Origin: Neodiprion pinetum
Lineage: Eukaryota; Arthropoda; Insecta; Hymenoptera; Diprionidae
DNA length: 64,000 nucleotides
Assembly (NCBI RefSeq): GCF_021155775.2
Contig: NC_060232.1
Span: 27,287,922 to 27,351,921, forward strand
Direction: 5' to 3'
The number at the start of each line of letters is the position of its first letter. Positions within the stretch are counted from its first letter, which is position 1. The position numbers and the translations under genes are program-made. Below the pieces are notes generated by a model. That model did not search any database. It was not told the origin of the DNA and saw nothing but the letters and a program-made list of their open reading frames with translations. This document shows positions 10,190 to 20,963 of this stretch, in pieces.

Positions 10190-11680
10190 GTAATTATCAA
10201 ACGAATACTTTCAATCAAAACTGTAATGAAATTAGGTCGGATACGTCTTCGAAAGAATATCTCGCTTCGAATGCATGCTAACGCTGTCCTCGTAAGAATG
10301 AGGACCAAGAATTCGATCACTTGAAACATTTTATCCCCGACTCAACGATAATGTTTACTGATCTGGTAAGCGGGAGAAAATTTACATGCAATTCCCCCGT
10401 ATGCTTTTCTCCTGCTCTTGAGTTTTTCAGTATTTCTGGTATTCTCTAGTTTTTTCTGATTTTTGACTATTTCTTTCTACATTATAGTAGACATTAAATA
10501 ATATTCTAGTTCTCAGACCAGTAAAATGATTAGATTTACGCTTTGATGAAAAAATGACAATAATTTGTACAAAATAAAAAATACTTTTCATCGTGCATCT
10601 GAAATATTCGATGTCTCACACCTAATATTTGAAATCTACTTTGTATATAAAATAGTGACAGTTAGGTTTTGGAAAATTTCGTTGCACAAAAATTTACTTA
10701 TGAAAGAAAATTACTATATTATATGATGTGCAGTATTCAAAGACACATTTCTTTTTACCTCGTTTCATTTCTGAAATTATGATTTCTAACGTGAAGGATC
10801 CTCAGAAAAAAAAATCAACATCCAATTCGAATTTTGAACTACGTATTCAGATTCGCGATTAACGGTTCAAAGGCCGTCAGGTCCCATGTTACGTGAAAAT
10901 GAGACGATTATTTTTAATTCGTACCACCATAATGGATTCGCCGTCATAAATTTTGAAAGTCAGATCTTCGATTCGTTATCGGTAATCGCAAAAGCCTTCG
11001 CCTACAAATTTCTACCAAATTTCGAATATTTATAATTTTTTTTTATCCTTCCACATTGGATTCGTCATTTCGGATTGCACAAATCTGATCTCACATCCGG
11101 GATCAACGACCCAACAAATTTTCGTGGATCAATTTTTACCGAAAACCAAATGCTTTTAGTTTTTCTTCTACAGCATACTGAATACGCCAAATTAACATTA
11201 TTCACTCGACGTAAAAAACACAATTCTTAACTTGATATATCCTAAAAAAGAATGTTATCGAAATGAGAAACAAATTGTGCTCACAGGCACTATTTCTTGT
11301 CAAGATACAAAGTTGTGCTGTGAGACAAGTTTTTTTCCCTCATTTACTTTGAATCAATTTGAATGCCGAAACGCCAATTTTTTTTTCAAGTCGTACCGAA
11401 GGTCACCTTAGTAAAGTACCTCAACATTGAATGCCAGCCACCACTACTTTCCAAGCAAGTTATCGGCGAGAGAAGTGATACTAATGGATCCATCCGATCC
11501 CTATCTAAACAGCCGCGGCTCGTAAACTATACAGACCAAAGTTTATTACAGCGATGCCGATATAATATTCGTCAGATGTTTAACACAACTTCGTTATAAC
11601 AGAACCGAACTTTTACACCCATACTGAAAAATGTTAGGTTGTACAGTGAGACAATACGCTCCCGATGGTATAATTTCCTT
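10190..11680. other. Region after OR2 exon, no gene recognised
   Basis: AT-rich DNA without receptor exon 2 or later exons. A 78-codon + frame at 11363-11599 resembles nothing I know. The stretch about 10900-11110 looks like old interspersed-repeat sequence but has no clear ends. Confidence 0.35.
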
Positions 11681-11689
11681 TTCCACGGT

Positions 11690-11970
11690 CCATTTTTAAT
11701 TCACCGCTTTGTGAAGCTCCGAACTTTTCAATGCAAACCTGGAATCGGTAAGTTGCACCGAGTCTCCGATTCTGAAACCAAACCTCACCCCTCCAGCCAA
11801 TAATGTTACCCAGCACATAAAATTCGTGCACAGCACCCTTATTGCGCGTATCTCTGCGGGAGCCATCACTTGCCACTGATCGGCTCGATTTGCGTTGTCC
11901 GTGTCGATAGAATTTGATATCCCCATGTGCAGGAACATGCGTCAGTCGTGAACAAAGCATCGTAGCCACT
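11690..11970 (+). promoter_or_regulatory. Shared upstream module, stand-alone relic copy
   Basis: It aligns along its length with 12515-12800: TTTTTAATTCACCGCTTTG, then CGAACTTTTCAATGC, then AAATTCGTGCACAGC and GCGTATCTCTGCGGGAGCC. Similarity continues to about the ancestral start-codon position (AATGCAATATG near 12020) and then ends. No receptor exon follows. This is the upstream part of a duplicated receptor whose coding part is gone. Confidence 0.5.
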
Positions 11971-12514
11971 GAATTACTTTTTTTGGTCGTTCAAGCTTGT
12001 AATAGTCAAAAAGTATGAAATGCAATATGTCAAGGGATACCTCCGCCCGAACGGGGAAGAAGAACAATAAGCATATACATTAAATAGAGGTAGATGGAAA
12101 ACGTTCAAGTTGAATCTAATGATTAAGGGAAATTTATGTGTTTTTTCGTAACTGGATCTAAGAAACTAAGGCGCAAAACTTCGAAAATCTAACACGTTTT
12201 CATCGTTCTACAGCGAATGAGCTTGTGAAGAGGAGATAATGAACGCTTACTGTCGTTGGAAGTTAGGTTCAATTTAAATTTTTTTTGTAACAATTAAATG
12301 TATATTTGGATGCTTATTATTTTGCGAGCAAATCATCAGTTAGAGAAGTTGTACTTACGCATGTACAATGAAATCAGCCCCATGCGTTCGCGCAAAGTTG
12401 GGGAAACCACAACGCGTAACAGAATCGAAAGTATTCAGCTTCACCCACCAGATGCAAGTTTTTCCACACCACGACCAAAGTCTCCCCTCCGTGAAATCAT
12501 TCCCTCCGCCAAAG

Positions 12515-12800
12515 CCTACTTTTTATTCAACGCTTCGCGTCGTCTCCAACTTTTCAATACCCATTGGCAATTATTTGATCCGAGTGTGCGATTCTGACGT
12601 TCAACTTTGCCGTGATACTTCCGATTCCGTGTGCGCCAGACACGCCGCAGAATATCCAAAATTCATGAACTTCGCCCATAGCGCATGCATCTCTGCGGGG
12701 AAAATCCATTGCCATCGCCTGATCGCAGTGTGCTTTCTTCGTATTGACAGTATTTCTAGTCCCCACTCTGACCGCTTTGGTCAGTCGTCAGCAAAACTCC
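12515..12800 (+). promoter_or_regulatory. Shared upstream module before OR3
   Basis: Begins CTTTTTATTCAACGCTTCG, continues CCAACTTTTCAATACCC and GCAATTATTTGATCCGAGTG, and ends with ATTCATGAACTTCGCCCATA and GCATGCATCTCTGCGGGGA. All of this recurs, more or less diverged, before OR4 (24470), OR5 (19395), psiOR6 (28880) and OR2, and in the 11690 relic. It lies 90-370 bp before the OR3 start. Stops interrupt every + frame, so coding use is unlikely. A core promoter/5'-UTR role is inferred. Confidence 0.55.
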
Positions 12801-12888
12801 GCAGCAAGTGCATCAATTTTCGTCTTTTAACGACGAAATTTTCTATCGTAGAACAGCGAAGAACGCAATATCGAACGAGGCCGAAGTC

Positions 12889-15800
12889 ATGATCACACCG
12901 AGCAACCATACTTTGAGCAATCAATTCACCAGGGCAATTCATAGTTTGCGTTGCGTCATGATTTATTTAGGTATTTGGCCAGGAGAAAGACATCAGAATT
13001 GGTACCTTCTGTTGTGGGTTTTTCATTCGGCAAGTTTAATATATCTAACCACCGGTTCGGTTGGCGGTCTCATCGTACTCAGACATAACGCGAACAAAAT
13101 TATCAACAACTTGGGTATGTCGAGTCCAACAATACTCATTGTCTGTAAATGGTTCACGTTTGCTTGGCGTAAAAAACTGTGCAAGAGGCTCATGCATTTC
13201 ATGGATGACGATTGGGTTAACTTGGAAAAAGATACTCTCATCAATAAAAGTGTACCGGATTCCAAACGAATAATCATCAACTTCTACAAGACGGCGAATT
13301 TTTTCGTCTGCACTTTCATAATTTTGGCATCTGTTGCCACCGTGAATTTTCTGGGACAATCTTTTCTTTCTCTCAATCGACGCGATGATAAACCGATCAA
13401 GGACAACATATTCCCGATGCCTTACAGTTGGTATCCTGTCAATTACGACGGATTGAGTTATATTATCCAGGTAAATATGGAACGCAAATTTTGACCAAAA
13501 TTTAGGATGAAAATAGATTTGGTGCATACTTTTGAAAGTAATAAGAAATAACTTTGTGTGGTTCGTTAAATTTTAAATACTTCAAGTTCCTAGTGTTCGC
13601 TCAAATAAGTAGTATGCTGTCAACGTTTCTCGCGACAACCGCAATCGATGGTTTCCTCGTTGCTACGATTCTACATCTCAGCAGTCAACTAAAGATTCTG
13701 AGGTACGAAGTGCATGTGTGAACATTGAACATAGATAACATCTGTCGATTTGAAAGAGTCGGATCCCACTAATAGTCTCGTACTCTTCCAGACTTTTCGT
13801 AGAGGGAATCGTCTATGAACCGTGCCATCCTCAAAATTACAAAAAGAAAGTGAGAGAAATGGTGAAACGCCATCAAGTGCTGTTGAGGTAAGTTGAATTG
13901 CGTTGGCTATTGTTTTAAAAGAGCCCTTTGTTCACTCACCTCTCAGAAAATGTCTCTTCAATTTTAGCGTGGCAGCCACGTTGCAGGAATGTTACAGTCT
14001 CATTGCTCTGCAGCATGTAATGTCGTGTGTGCTTGCTCTTTGCTTCCTTGAATGTTCATTTCTCATGGTATGTACGCAGCAAATTTTTTCAATTCTGATA
14101 GCAGCCCGTAGTCATATTTCCTTCTTGTCGATCTGTTTCGCACAACTTACGAGACCAGTAATGAAAAGCGTGCTGTATTCGATTTTCATTCCACGAAATG
14201 ATATCCTTACAATTTTCCGAATCGGTTGTTTTAACCTGACCGTCCGTTTGACATTCGATGATTTATGGAGAACACTTCTGAAATATTACATGAAATTTAC
14301 TGAAAACTAATTACACTTACTCATTTTCGGTGCACTGTAAAGTTTAGCTTTGTGACTTATCTGGACTGTTATTAAAATCTATTATTCTCATGCTCACTGA
14401 GTGATTCAGAAACGCCAAATACCACGACTCACTCACATAAACCAAAAATGTTTTCACATAACTGTATTCGAAAATTTACATTGGCTTCGATCATACACAG
14501 AATGAATCGCGTGGGTATAGTTTAAGGTGCGCGACAGATGAATCTTTCTCGTTTCCAGTCAATGTAGCATGGCAGTTTAAGCTTGTTCGTCATAAATGAT
14601 CGAATGCCCAAGACACGGACTGGTTTAGTGCTACCATTGTACAGAGATCACAAAAACTGCCCCGTAAAAATTGACTACAGTATCCTTCTAAGGTAATTTT
14701 CAATGCGTCAAGCGCAAGTGACATTATTTTCAATGTAATACTTATGGCGTATTTTGATAGACAATCATCAGATTGCAAATTAGATAGCAATTTTCATTCC
14801 TAATGCTGTACCAGAATAATAGTATTATTTATTCAAACTTTCACTAGAAAATTGTGACATATGGAGCTTTTTTAAGAACAGCAATTTATGATGCTAGAAT
14901 GTCTCGACTAATATCATAAATATCTATGTGTCTGTAAATAATAAACTTGCCAACTCAGTGTGATAGTTCCAAACAAACGGGCAGAACTCCTCTCGTGAAA
15001 CTTTGTTGACAATTATAATTTTATGCCACTAGAAAAAGCCACAGGAGTTTCACTAACAATTTCTCAACACCTAAATGTGGTTTAGGAATTACAAGAAAAC
15101 GAGGCGAGCAGAACGAGTCTGTTAACGTTCGGACTTTTCGCTATCGGATCGCTGGAGACTGCCTTTATCTACTGTTTTGCCGGTGATTCGTTAACTAACG
15201 AAGTGAGCAAGAATATTTAAATCAGGATGTGCATTTTTATAATTTGCACAAAAATTCCACTCCCGTTAGGTGCACGGATATTGCGGGATAATCAAAACTG
15301 AGAACGATTTTGGAACAAACTGTGGATTTATTGAAATCAGAGCCTAATCAAAATGTAATACAGTACAATTTCGTTCACCCGAACGTCCGTCATCCGAACC
15401 CCTATGTCACCTAATCTACCTTTTGTTTCGTCAGAACGTTGTATAATCCGAGAAAGGATCTGAAATTTCGGAATACAAATGTGCGCTGTCAAAAAAAAAA
15501 AAAAAATTAATAATTAAAAATCGGTTCATGTGCATGAGCATTATTTCGTTTAAATTAACGATATTTTTGTCAACTCTATACGTAAATGGAGTACAAATAT
15601 AATGCGACGTGTGAAAGCTACACAGTATGGTTATACCATTAACTCAAAAATATATTCACTGCTCTGTTACAAGTATAAATAATAAACCTAGAAAAAAATC
15701 AATTCCTAGAAAATATCAAGGTGGTGTAACTCCTTAATTCGGATGATAGAGGTTCCGTAATACACAATATGATTTTCAATGCATGGCAATACTACAGAAG

Positions 15801-16547
15801 AGAAATTAATATTGGTATGATTTCTCCCGTTCCGCCAATTTTTTTTTTTTTTTTGTTGTAACATAATTTGAATATAAATCTGCAAACTTGCTACGATCGG
15901 CTGACAGGAATTAAATGCTTGCCGTTTAGGAACGAATGTATGATACGACTCAAGTTAGTGACATTCACGTAACGGAACGTTGAAACAAGAATTACTAATT
16001 TGCAGCTTTAGAATAACTAAATGAATTGAATTTACGAAATCTCAGTTTTTTAATGCTCTCTTACGATCGACCGAATCTCAGGATATTCTAAAGATGCAAA
16101 GCAGCGGGTTTTTGTAAAAACGCATCATTACAGTAACAATCTTGAACTTGATTATTTATTCGCCTGAAATTAATGCTACTCATCATGTTTAAGGGATTCG
16201 CTATCGGATTGGCTATCTACAGATGTGAATGGTACAGTTTTACAAGATCGGCGAATCTCTCATTATCAATAGCAATGATCAGAGCACAGAAGCCGATAGA
16301 GATTAGCGCCGCCCAAATTTTCCCCCTCACGTTAGAAAACTTTACCGTCGTGAGTACTTGAATTTAAAAATTAATTCGGCCTTTATGTCTGCGTATACTC
16401 TTTACGTCTGAATGCCAATTAGAAGTTCTATTACGGCTCTTAAACGTCAAATAACTCTATGACTGGTATTTGTTTCGTTTACAGATTGTCAAAGCCGCTG
16501 CATCGTATCTCTCTACTTTACGAGCTTACAGTATGGTGGAAGCCTGA
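12889..16547 (+). CDS. Odorant receptor OR3, 7tm_6 family, complete
   Basis: Seven exons (12889-13470, 13587-13702, 13792-13887, 13968-14067, 15086-15202, 16194-16349, 16485-16547) have GT/AG borders and join in frame to 409 residues, a normal length for this family. The start is ATG at 12889 (MITPSNHT). The ATG used by OR4 eight codons earlier is ATA here. Landmarks: MIYLGIWPGE near residue 25, HFMDDDWVNLEKD in the first intracellular/extracellular loop region, MPYSWYPV before the first donor, VREMVKRHQVLLR, the LQECYSLIALQHVMSCVLAL transmembrane stretch, GLFAIGSLETAFIYCFAG, WYSFTRSAN, RAQKPIEISA, and the SYLSTLRAYSM tail. Introns 4 and 5 (about 1 kb each) are much longer than in OR4. The upstream module suggests control shared with its sisters. 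A ligand cannot be inferred. Confidence 0.9.
15359..15765. mobile_element. Probable pogo/Tigger-like MITE in OR3 intron 5
   Basis: The left edge TACAGTACAATTTCGTTCAC, followed by CCGAAC and GTCATCCGAACCCC, resembles pogo/Tigger terminal repeats. Near the right edge, TTCGGATGATAGAGG reads as a partial inverted match (TCATCCGAA). There is no coding capacity. The OR4 counterpart intron (372 bp) lacks it. Both edges are approximate. Confidence 0.35.
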
Positions 16548-17290
16548 AGATAATTAAGTCAGCCAAACGGTGATGGGAGAAAGAAAAACTCGTGGGAACA
16601 TTCATTGAGCAGGCTAGAGAATACATTAAGTAGAACATGAAATCCAAATAATGACGTGCTTATGTCGAGACTCGTTCGAGTGGTAATCATTCGCATCTCA
16701 TGAGATTTGTGCGTGACGATTTGTTTGTGCAATCAAATCGGGTATTTTATTTAACGACTTAAGCAGAAAATGAGTGATTGAGGCATATTCTACACTTTAC
16801 TCGCAGGTATATGAATATAAACGTAGTAGATAATATTTTCTCGATTTTGTAATTTCGTTATTGTATTACATGAAAGGATTTCGTAGATGTTTCTGCAAAT
16901 AATATATCTATTGAACGTCAATTCAATCTTATAATTTGAAACGTTCGGCGAAATAATTGTCCGTAACCTTGTTCGAACCGTAAGTATAAGGTACAAAATC
17001 CGATTTGCTTCACTCGTCGTTTCAAGAACGTCATACGTGGTCTCTGTAACAAGCTGCCATAATACAGTCGAAATTGTGAAAACACGTAGAATGTTCTTCA
17101 GCCACCGATAATTTCACTCAAGTCTTCGGAAATGCCTGCCTATCCGCCAATTCATCAGCAATCCGTCGGGCTGCAGTAGTCAAAGCTCTGGTCAAGTCAG
17201 CCGGACGCTAGAAATAACTCGTGCCTCGCAAATTCTTAACAGGCCGCATAGTGCTCAACTACTTACCAACACCGGATTATTCTCCTAATT
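16548..17290. other. OR3 downstream region, homologous to OR4 downstream region
   Basis: Stretches at about 16560-16730 and 16980-17280 match about 27125-27280 and 27610-27870. For example, GATTTGCTTCACTCGTCGTTTC matches GATTTGCTTCGCTCGTCGTTTC, and AAGTCTTCGGAAAT matches GAGTCTTCGGAAAT. This is intergenic sequence carried along in the two-gene duplication. No gene was seen. Confidence 0.6.
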
Positions 17291-17339
17291 GACTATATGA
17301 AATGAGCGACGACAAGATCATTTGCCGAGATGTAGTGTT

Positions 17340-18470
17340 TATTAACTACAATTATGCGTATTTAGTACACCCTGACGAACATATTTCCAAAACTGACCTA
17401 ACTCTTGATGTATTCGTACTAGCTGCTGATCATGTGGTGTAAGTACTGTGCCATTTAGTGTGACGTACGACGTTGTTGCAATGGATGGAAGCATTTGTGG
17501 TCGCACAGTAGATGTAATCGGACCCTTCGACGTAGTTTTATTGTACACATGACGTCATCAAGGAGCTCAATCACCCTCCTCGGAATTACCACAAATTAAT
17601 AACGCTCGATAGCCAGCTACTGAATAGGCAATGGTTTTGCGGCATTCTTTGGTATCCTGTAGCAAGTGGCGAGAGTCAGTGCGGCATTTAATGGGATTGA
17701 ACTTCAACGCGCGCTCCGTGTACCATGATAGATGGTTTTCCAACGTTCTTCGCAGCTGCATATGTCGCAGAATGAAGCAGCAACGGGACAGTCGTTAAGT
17801 TCCAAGGTGTTCATAAACGTTTTCTAAAAACTTCTACATACATAAATGCATTTCATGGCTTTCTTCATTGCTGGTGTCAGTTTTCCCAAGCACCGTAATG
17901 TTTACTGGTAATATTAAATTACACTCGGTAAAATAATCTTACCGTTTACAGATGCGCAGCGGTTTTTAGAGGGATCCTGAAACACCGGTGACCATTCACA
18001 TTTCCTCGGAACGGGATCAACGTACCCTGTGAACGCAGCTTAATCCACACACCGGACCATCATGGCGATTGTTGACACTCACGTGACGAATCCTGGCACG
18101 GATTCACCTATCATAAACTCAGGGTGATCGATTGCGGCACTGACTAACTTGAAGGACACCACTTGAACTAATTCGTAACCAACCACTCGCCGAACAACCC
18201 GTTGAATATTTCGGACACACCGGGCACGAGCTTTTCGCCATGACAACGATACCGCGTACAGCTTGCGATCAGCTGGTTCTTGAGGCAATGGGTGGCTGTT
18301 CCGGTATGCGGTGCTTCCATCTCTGAAACGGTGGTCGAAATTTTCAGGATCGTCGAGGGTGCGCTGGCCAATATTAAATTGAGGGTGGCGTCGGGGGCTG
18401 ACGGAAGGTAAGGATTCCGCGAATCACTTTATCCCCGTTGACGGTACGCGGTAGAAATCGATGCGTGCTA
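17340..18470 (-). pseudogene. GC-richer insertion with decayed minus-strand frames, unidentified
   Basis: Several minus-strand open pieces are separated by stops and shifts: 17761-17567, 17548-17342, and 18371-18079 in two overlapping frames. Readable stretches include HDQQLVRIHQELGQFWKYV, DPENFDHRFRDGSTAYR and LSWRKARARCVRNIQRVVRR. Base composition is richer in GC than the flanks. The homologous interval after OR4 lacks it, so it was inserted after, or lost from, one duplicate. I do not recognise the source; a processed host gene, a DNA transposon or a virus-derived insertion are all possible. Confidence 0.35.
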
Positions 18471-19394
18471 TCTGCTGCCGAGCGAAATGTGCCGTCAGGG
18501 TTTGGAAAATTCTCAATAGAGAGCATAGATGGTTATTTCAATTTCTTACTCTTCGAGCGATGAGTAGGAAAATACCGATAACGGGACTTTTCGCTCCTTG
18601 TCATTCGAAGACAAGATATTTGGCATTTGCTATTTGCCTGGCATCATTCTCTATAAATTTGAACTTTACAGCTGATCAGACTAAATATTAAATTCAAATT
18701 GGATACTTAAGAGTCCGCGTGTATGTGCGCCGGAAAAATCTTCTCCGTTCTTCGCGTATCTCGATGTTATATATTCGTTATCCTCGTAGTTCTGTGGAAA
18801 AACTTTTAAGTGTGGTCTTCGACCGTGCGAAGGATCATGTGATAAATTAGTATTCAAGCCTCGTAGTTTGATCGATGGAAAAACAATGTACGTGGTCTAT
18901 GAGATTGAAATAATACTCGAAGGAAAGAGATCGAGATTAAATTGAATATTTTACTGTAACAAGGATATTTATTACATTAAACACAAATGTACCACAGTTT
19001 TGAAAATAATGATTTATCATTTTGGAGTGTATCCGCGATCTGATTATCATCGCTGCAAGCTCATTTATAACTCATATCTCGGAAAGTGTTAAATTCAATT
19101 AATAAAGACAAGATGGCAAATATTCAGTTTCATCGGCACATTACTATCAGAGAAAATTTTGTCCAATGGAAACTTGGGGTTTCAGTGACTTGTTCATTTA
19201 AGCTTTTATTCGGAATCGTCCATTTCACGGGCAGACGATCATCATGCGTTAACGTATGACTGTGCATTTATTGATTTACCCAATCCTATTGTGAGAAAGT
19301 TGCCTCAGGCAAAAAACGCACCGTGCAACTGAATCAAACCTGTATCCAGACAGGGGAAGGATATTTCCTGGATATTGCGACTCCGTCATATGCG
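18471..19394. other. Intergenic stretch before the OR5 upstream module
   Basis: AT-rich DNA with no receptor exon or other recognisable gene. A 76-codon + frame at 18461-18691 has no recognisable features. Confidence 0.4.
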
Positions 19395-19590
19395 TGATAC
19401 ATTTTTTATTCAACGGTCTGTCAAGTTTGAAACATTTCATTCTGCACTTGCAATTAGTTGTATCAACTGTGCACTTCTGTCGTTCGAGTTTGTCGTGATA
19501 TCTTCAAGTTTGGCGGACAAGGCACACTACAGGATTTAAAATGCATGAACTTTTTACCCGGTATTCATACAGTATGTTCGCGGAGGAAAT
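19395..19590 (+). promoter_or_regulatory. Shared upstream module before OR5
   Basis: Contains TTTTTTATTCAACG, CAATTAGTTGTATCAACTG, CGTTCGAGTTTGTCGTGATA and ATGCATGAACTTTTTACCC. About 41 of 56 bases match the OR3 copy over the CAATTA to CGTGATA core (counted by eye), although the two receptors are distant paralogues. It lies about 1.4-1.55 kb before the OR5 ATG, much further than in OR3 and OR4. Confidence 0.5.
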
Positions 19591-20963
19591 AAAATTTAGC
19601 ATGGACTGAAATCGATCTGCATGGACCACATCGATAGAATTTATAATTTGGTCAAAGTCGTTGATAACCTAGACTCAGTAATAACGATGAAACGTGTCTT
19701 TCAAATTTGTTTAGTTGATTACCCGTAAAAATATGACGGTGAAGCTTTCACCTACAGTGAAAAAGCATTCAAATGACATTGAAAAAATTTCGTCGTTAAG
19801 TAAAAGCTTGTCGGATAGCAAAGATATAATGGAAATGTACTCTTGTATTGCAATAGTCTTCTTTCATACATACTCATACAAAATATGCAGTACGTTATTA
19901 AAGTAAAGTCGTTCGAAATTTTTTGAGAAAATGAAAACCTTGTGGAATAATTTTCATATTTCCTGTTAAGAACTATGACTGTCAGATGATTCCTTATTTT
20001 TTTCCCGATCTTGAATGATTCAGTTTCTCTGATATACGATTTATTTGTGCTTCTAGTGATTCTGCTCTTGCACATTTTACAGAGTATTTTTATGCACACA
20101 ATACTGAATGGTAGGAATTTCGGCAACTGACAGACCTCTGGTTCTTCTAGGTCTAAAGAAACAGTAAATATGTCTGCAACCAAATTCTTCACGTTATCAT
20201 TGAAAAATAATACTACCTTCAGTGATCCTCTATTATATGTGGATAATATTTACTCTGCGTTATTATATTACATCCACTATCCGAAATGAGAAGTATTCTT
20301 CCTCTCCCCTACAACTATCACAAGTTGTGAATACAGCTAATATAATCGAGTGCGTTTCGTCTCTTCGGTTTGCGACTAGTCTGAATCGGTGAATATTACA
20401 ATAAAACTGCGCCAAGAATAAAGTAAGACGTGTGAACAAACGAGAGTAGAAATCTAATCAAAAGAAGGTCGAGTATATTTTCGGAGGAAACTAAAAGAAC
20501 AGAAGTTAAAGGCCCCAGTAAATTGAATGTATTAATGATGCAAGATTGAAAATACAAATTTTGATTAACAAGTTGCGACAGTCATTTTTTCTACGAATCA
20601 CAAATGCTGATAGAAACGTACAACTGTAATAATATGGCAAGTAAATTATACCGCTCTAAAATATAATTGCAATCATGAATAAAAAAATATTGCGCAGGTT
20701 ACTTCAAGAATAACAATCTATTAATCGCTGTATGATTGGATTCTCAGTTATGCAAGAAACCACCTGTATTTTTACAGTTAAATTATGCGCTATTCGTCCG
20801 AATCGAGATACTTTGAGAAATTTAGTTTCCATTATTCGGCTATTATTTGTCATCGCTTATGGTCACGCAACCTCGTTTATCTAATTAAATTTAATCGCAT
20901 CGGTATATTTGTGACTCGATTCATTGCCAGTGACGGCCATAAACCGAAACTTTTGTGACAGAG
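19591..20963 (+). other. OR5 5' region between module and start codon
   Basis: No coding exon was recognised. The part 20760-20900 is conserved at 29700-29850 before psiOR6 (CTGTATTTTTACAGTTAAAT, then ATTATGCGC). This could hold a 5'-UTR intron, since TTTTTACAG is a usable acceptor. Confidence 0.4.

Noticed and set aside
13903..14310. 135-codon frame as a separate gene
   Set aside because: It is OR3 exon 4 (13968-14067) read through its splice sites into the introns.
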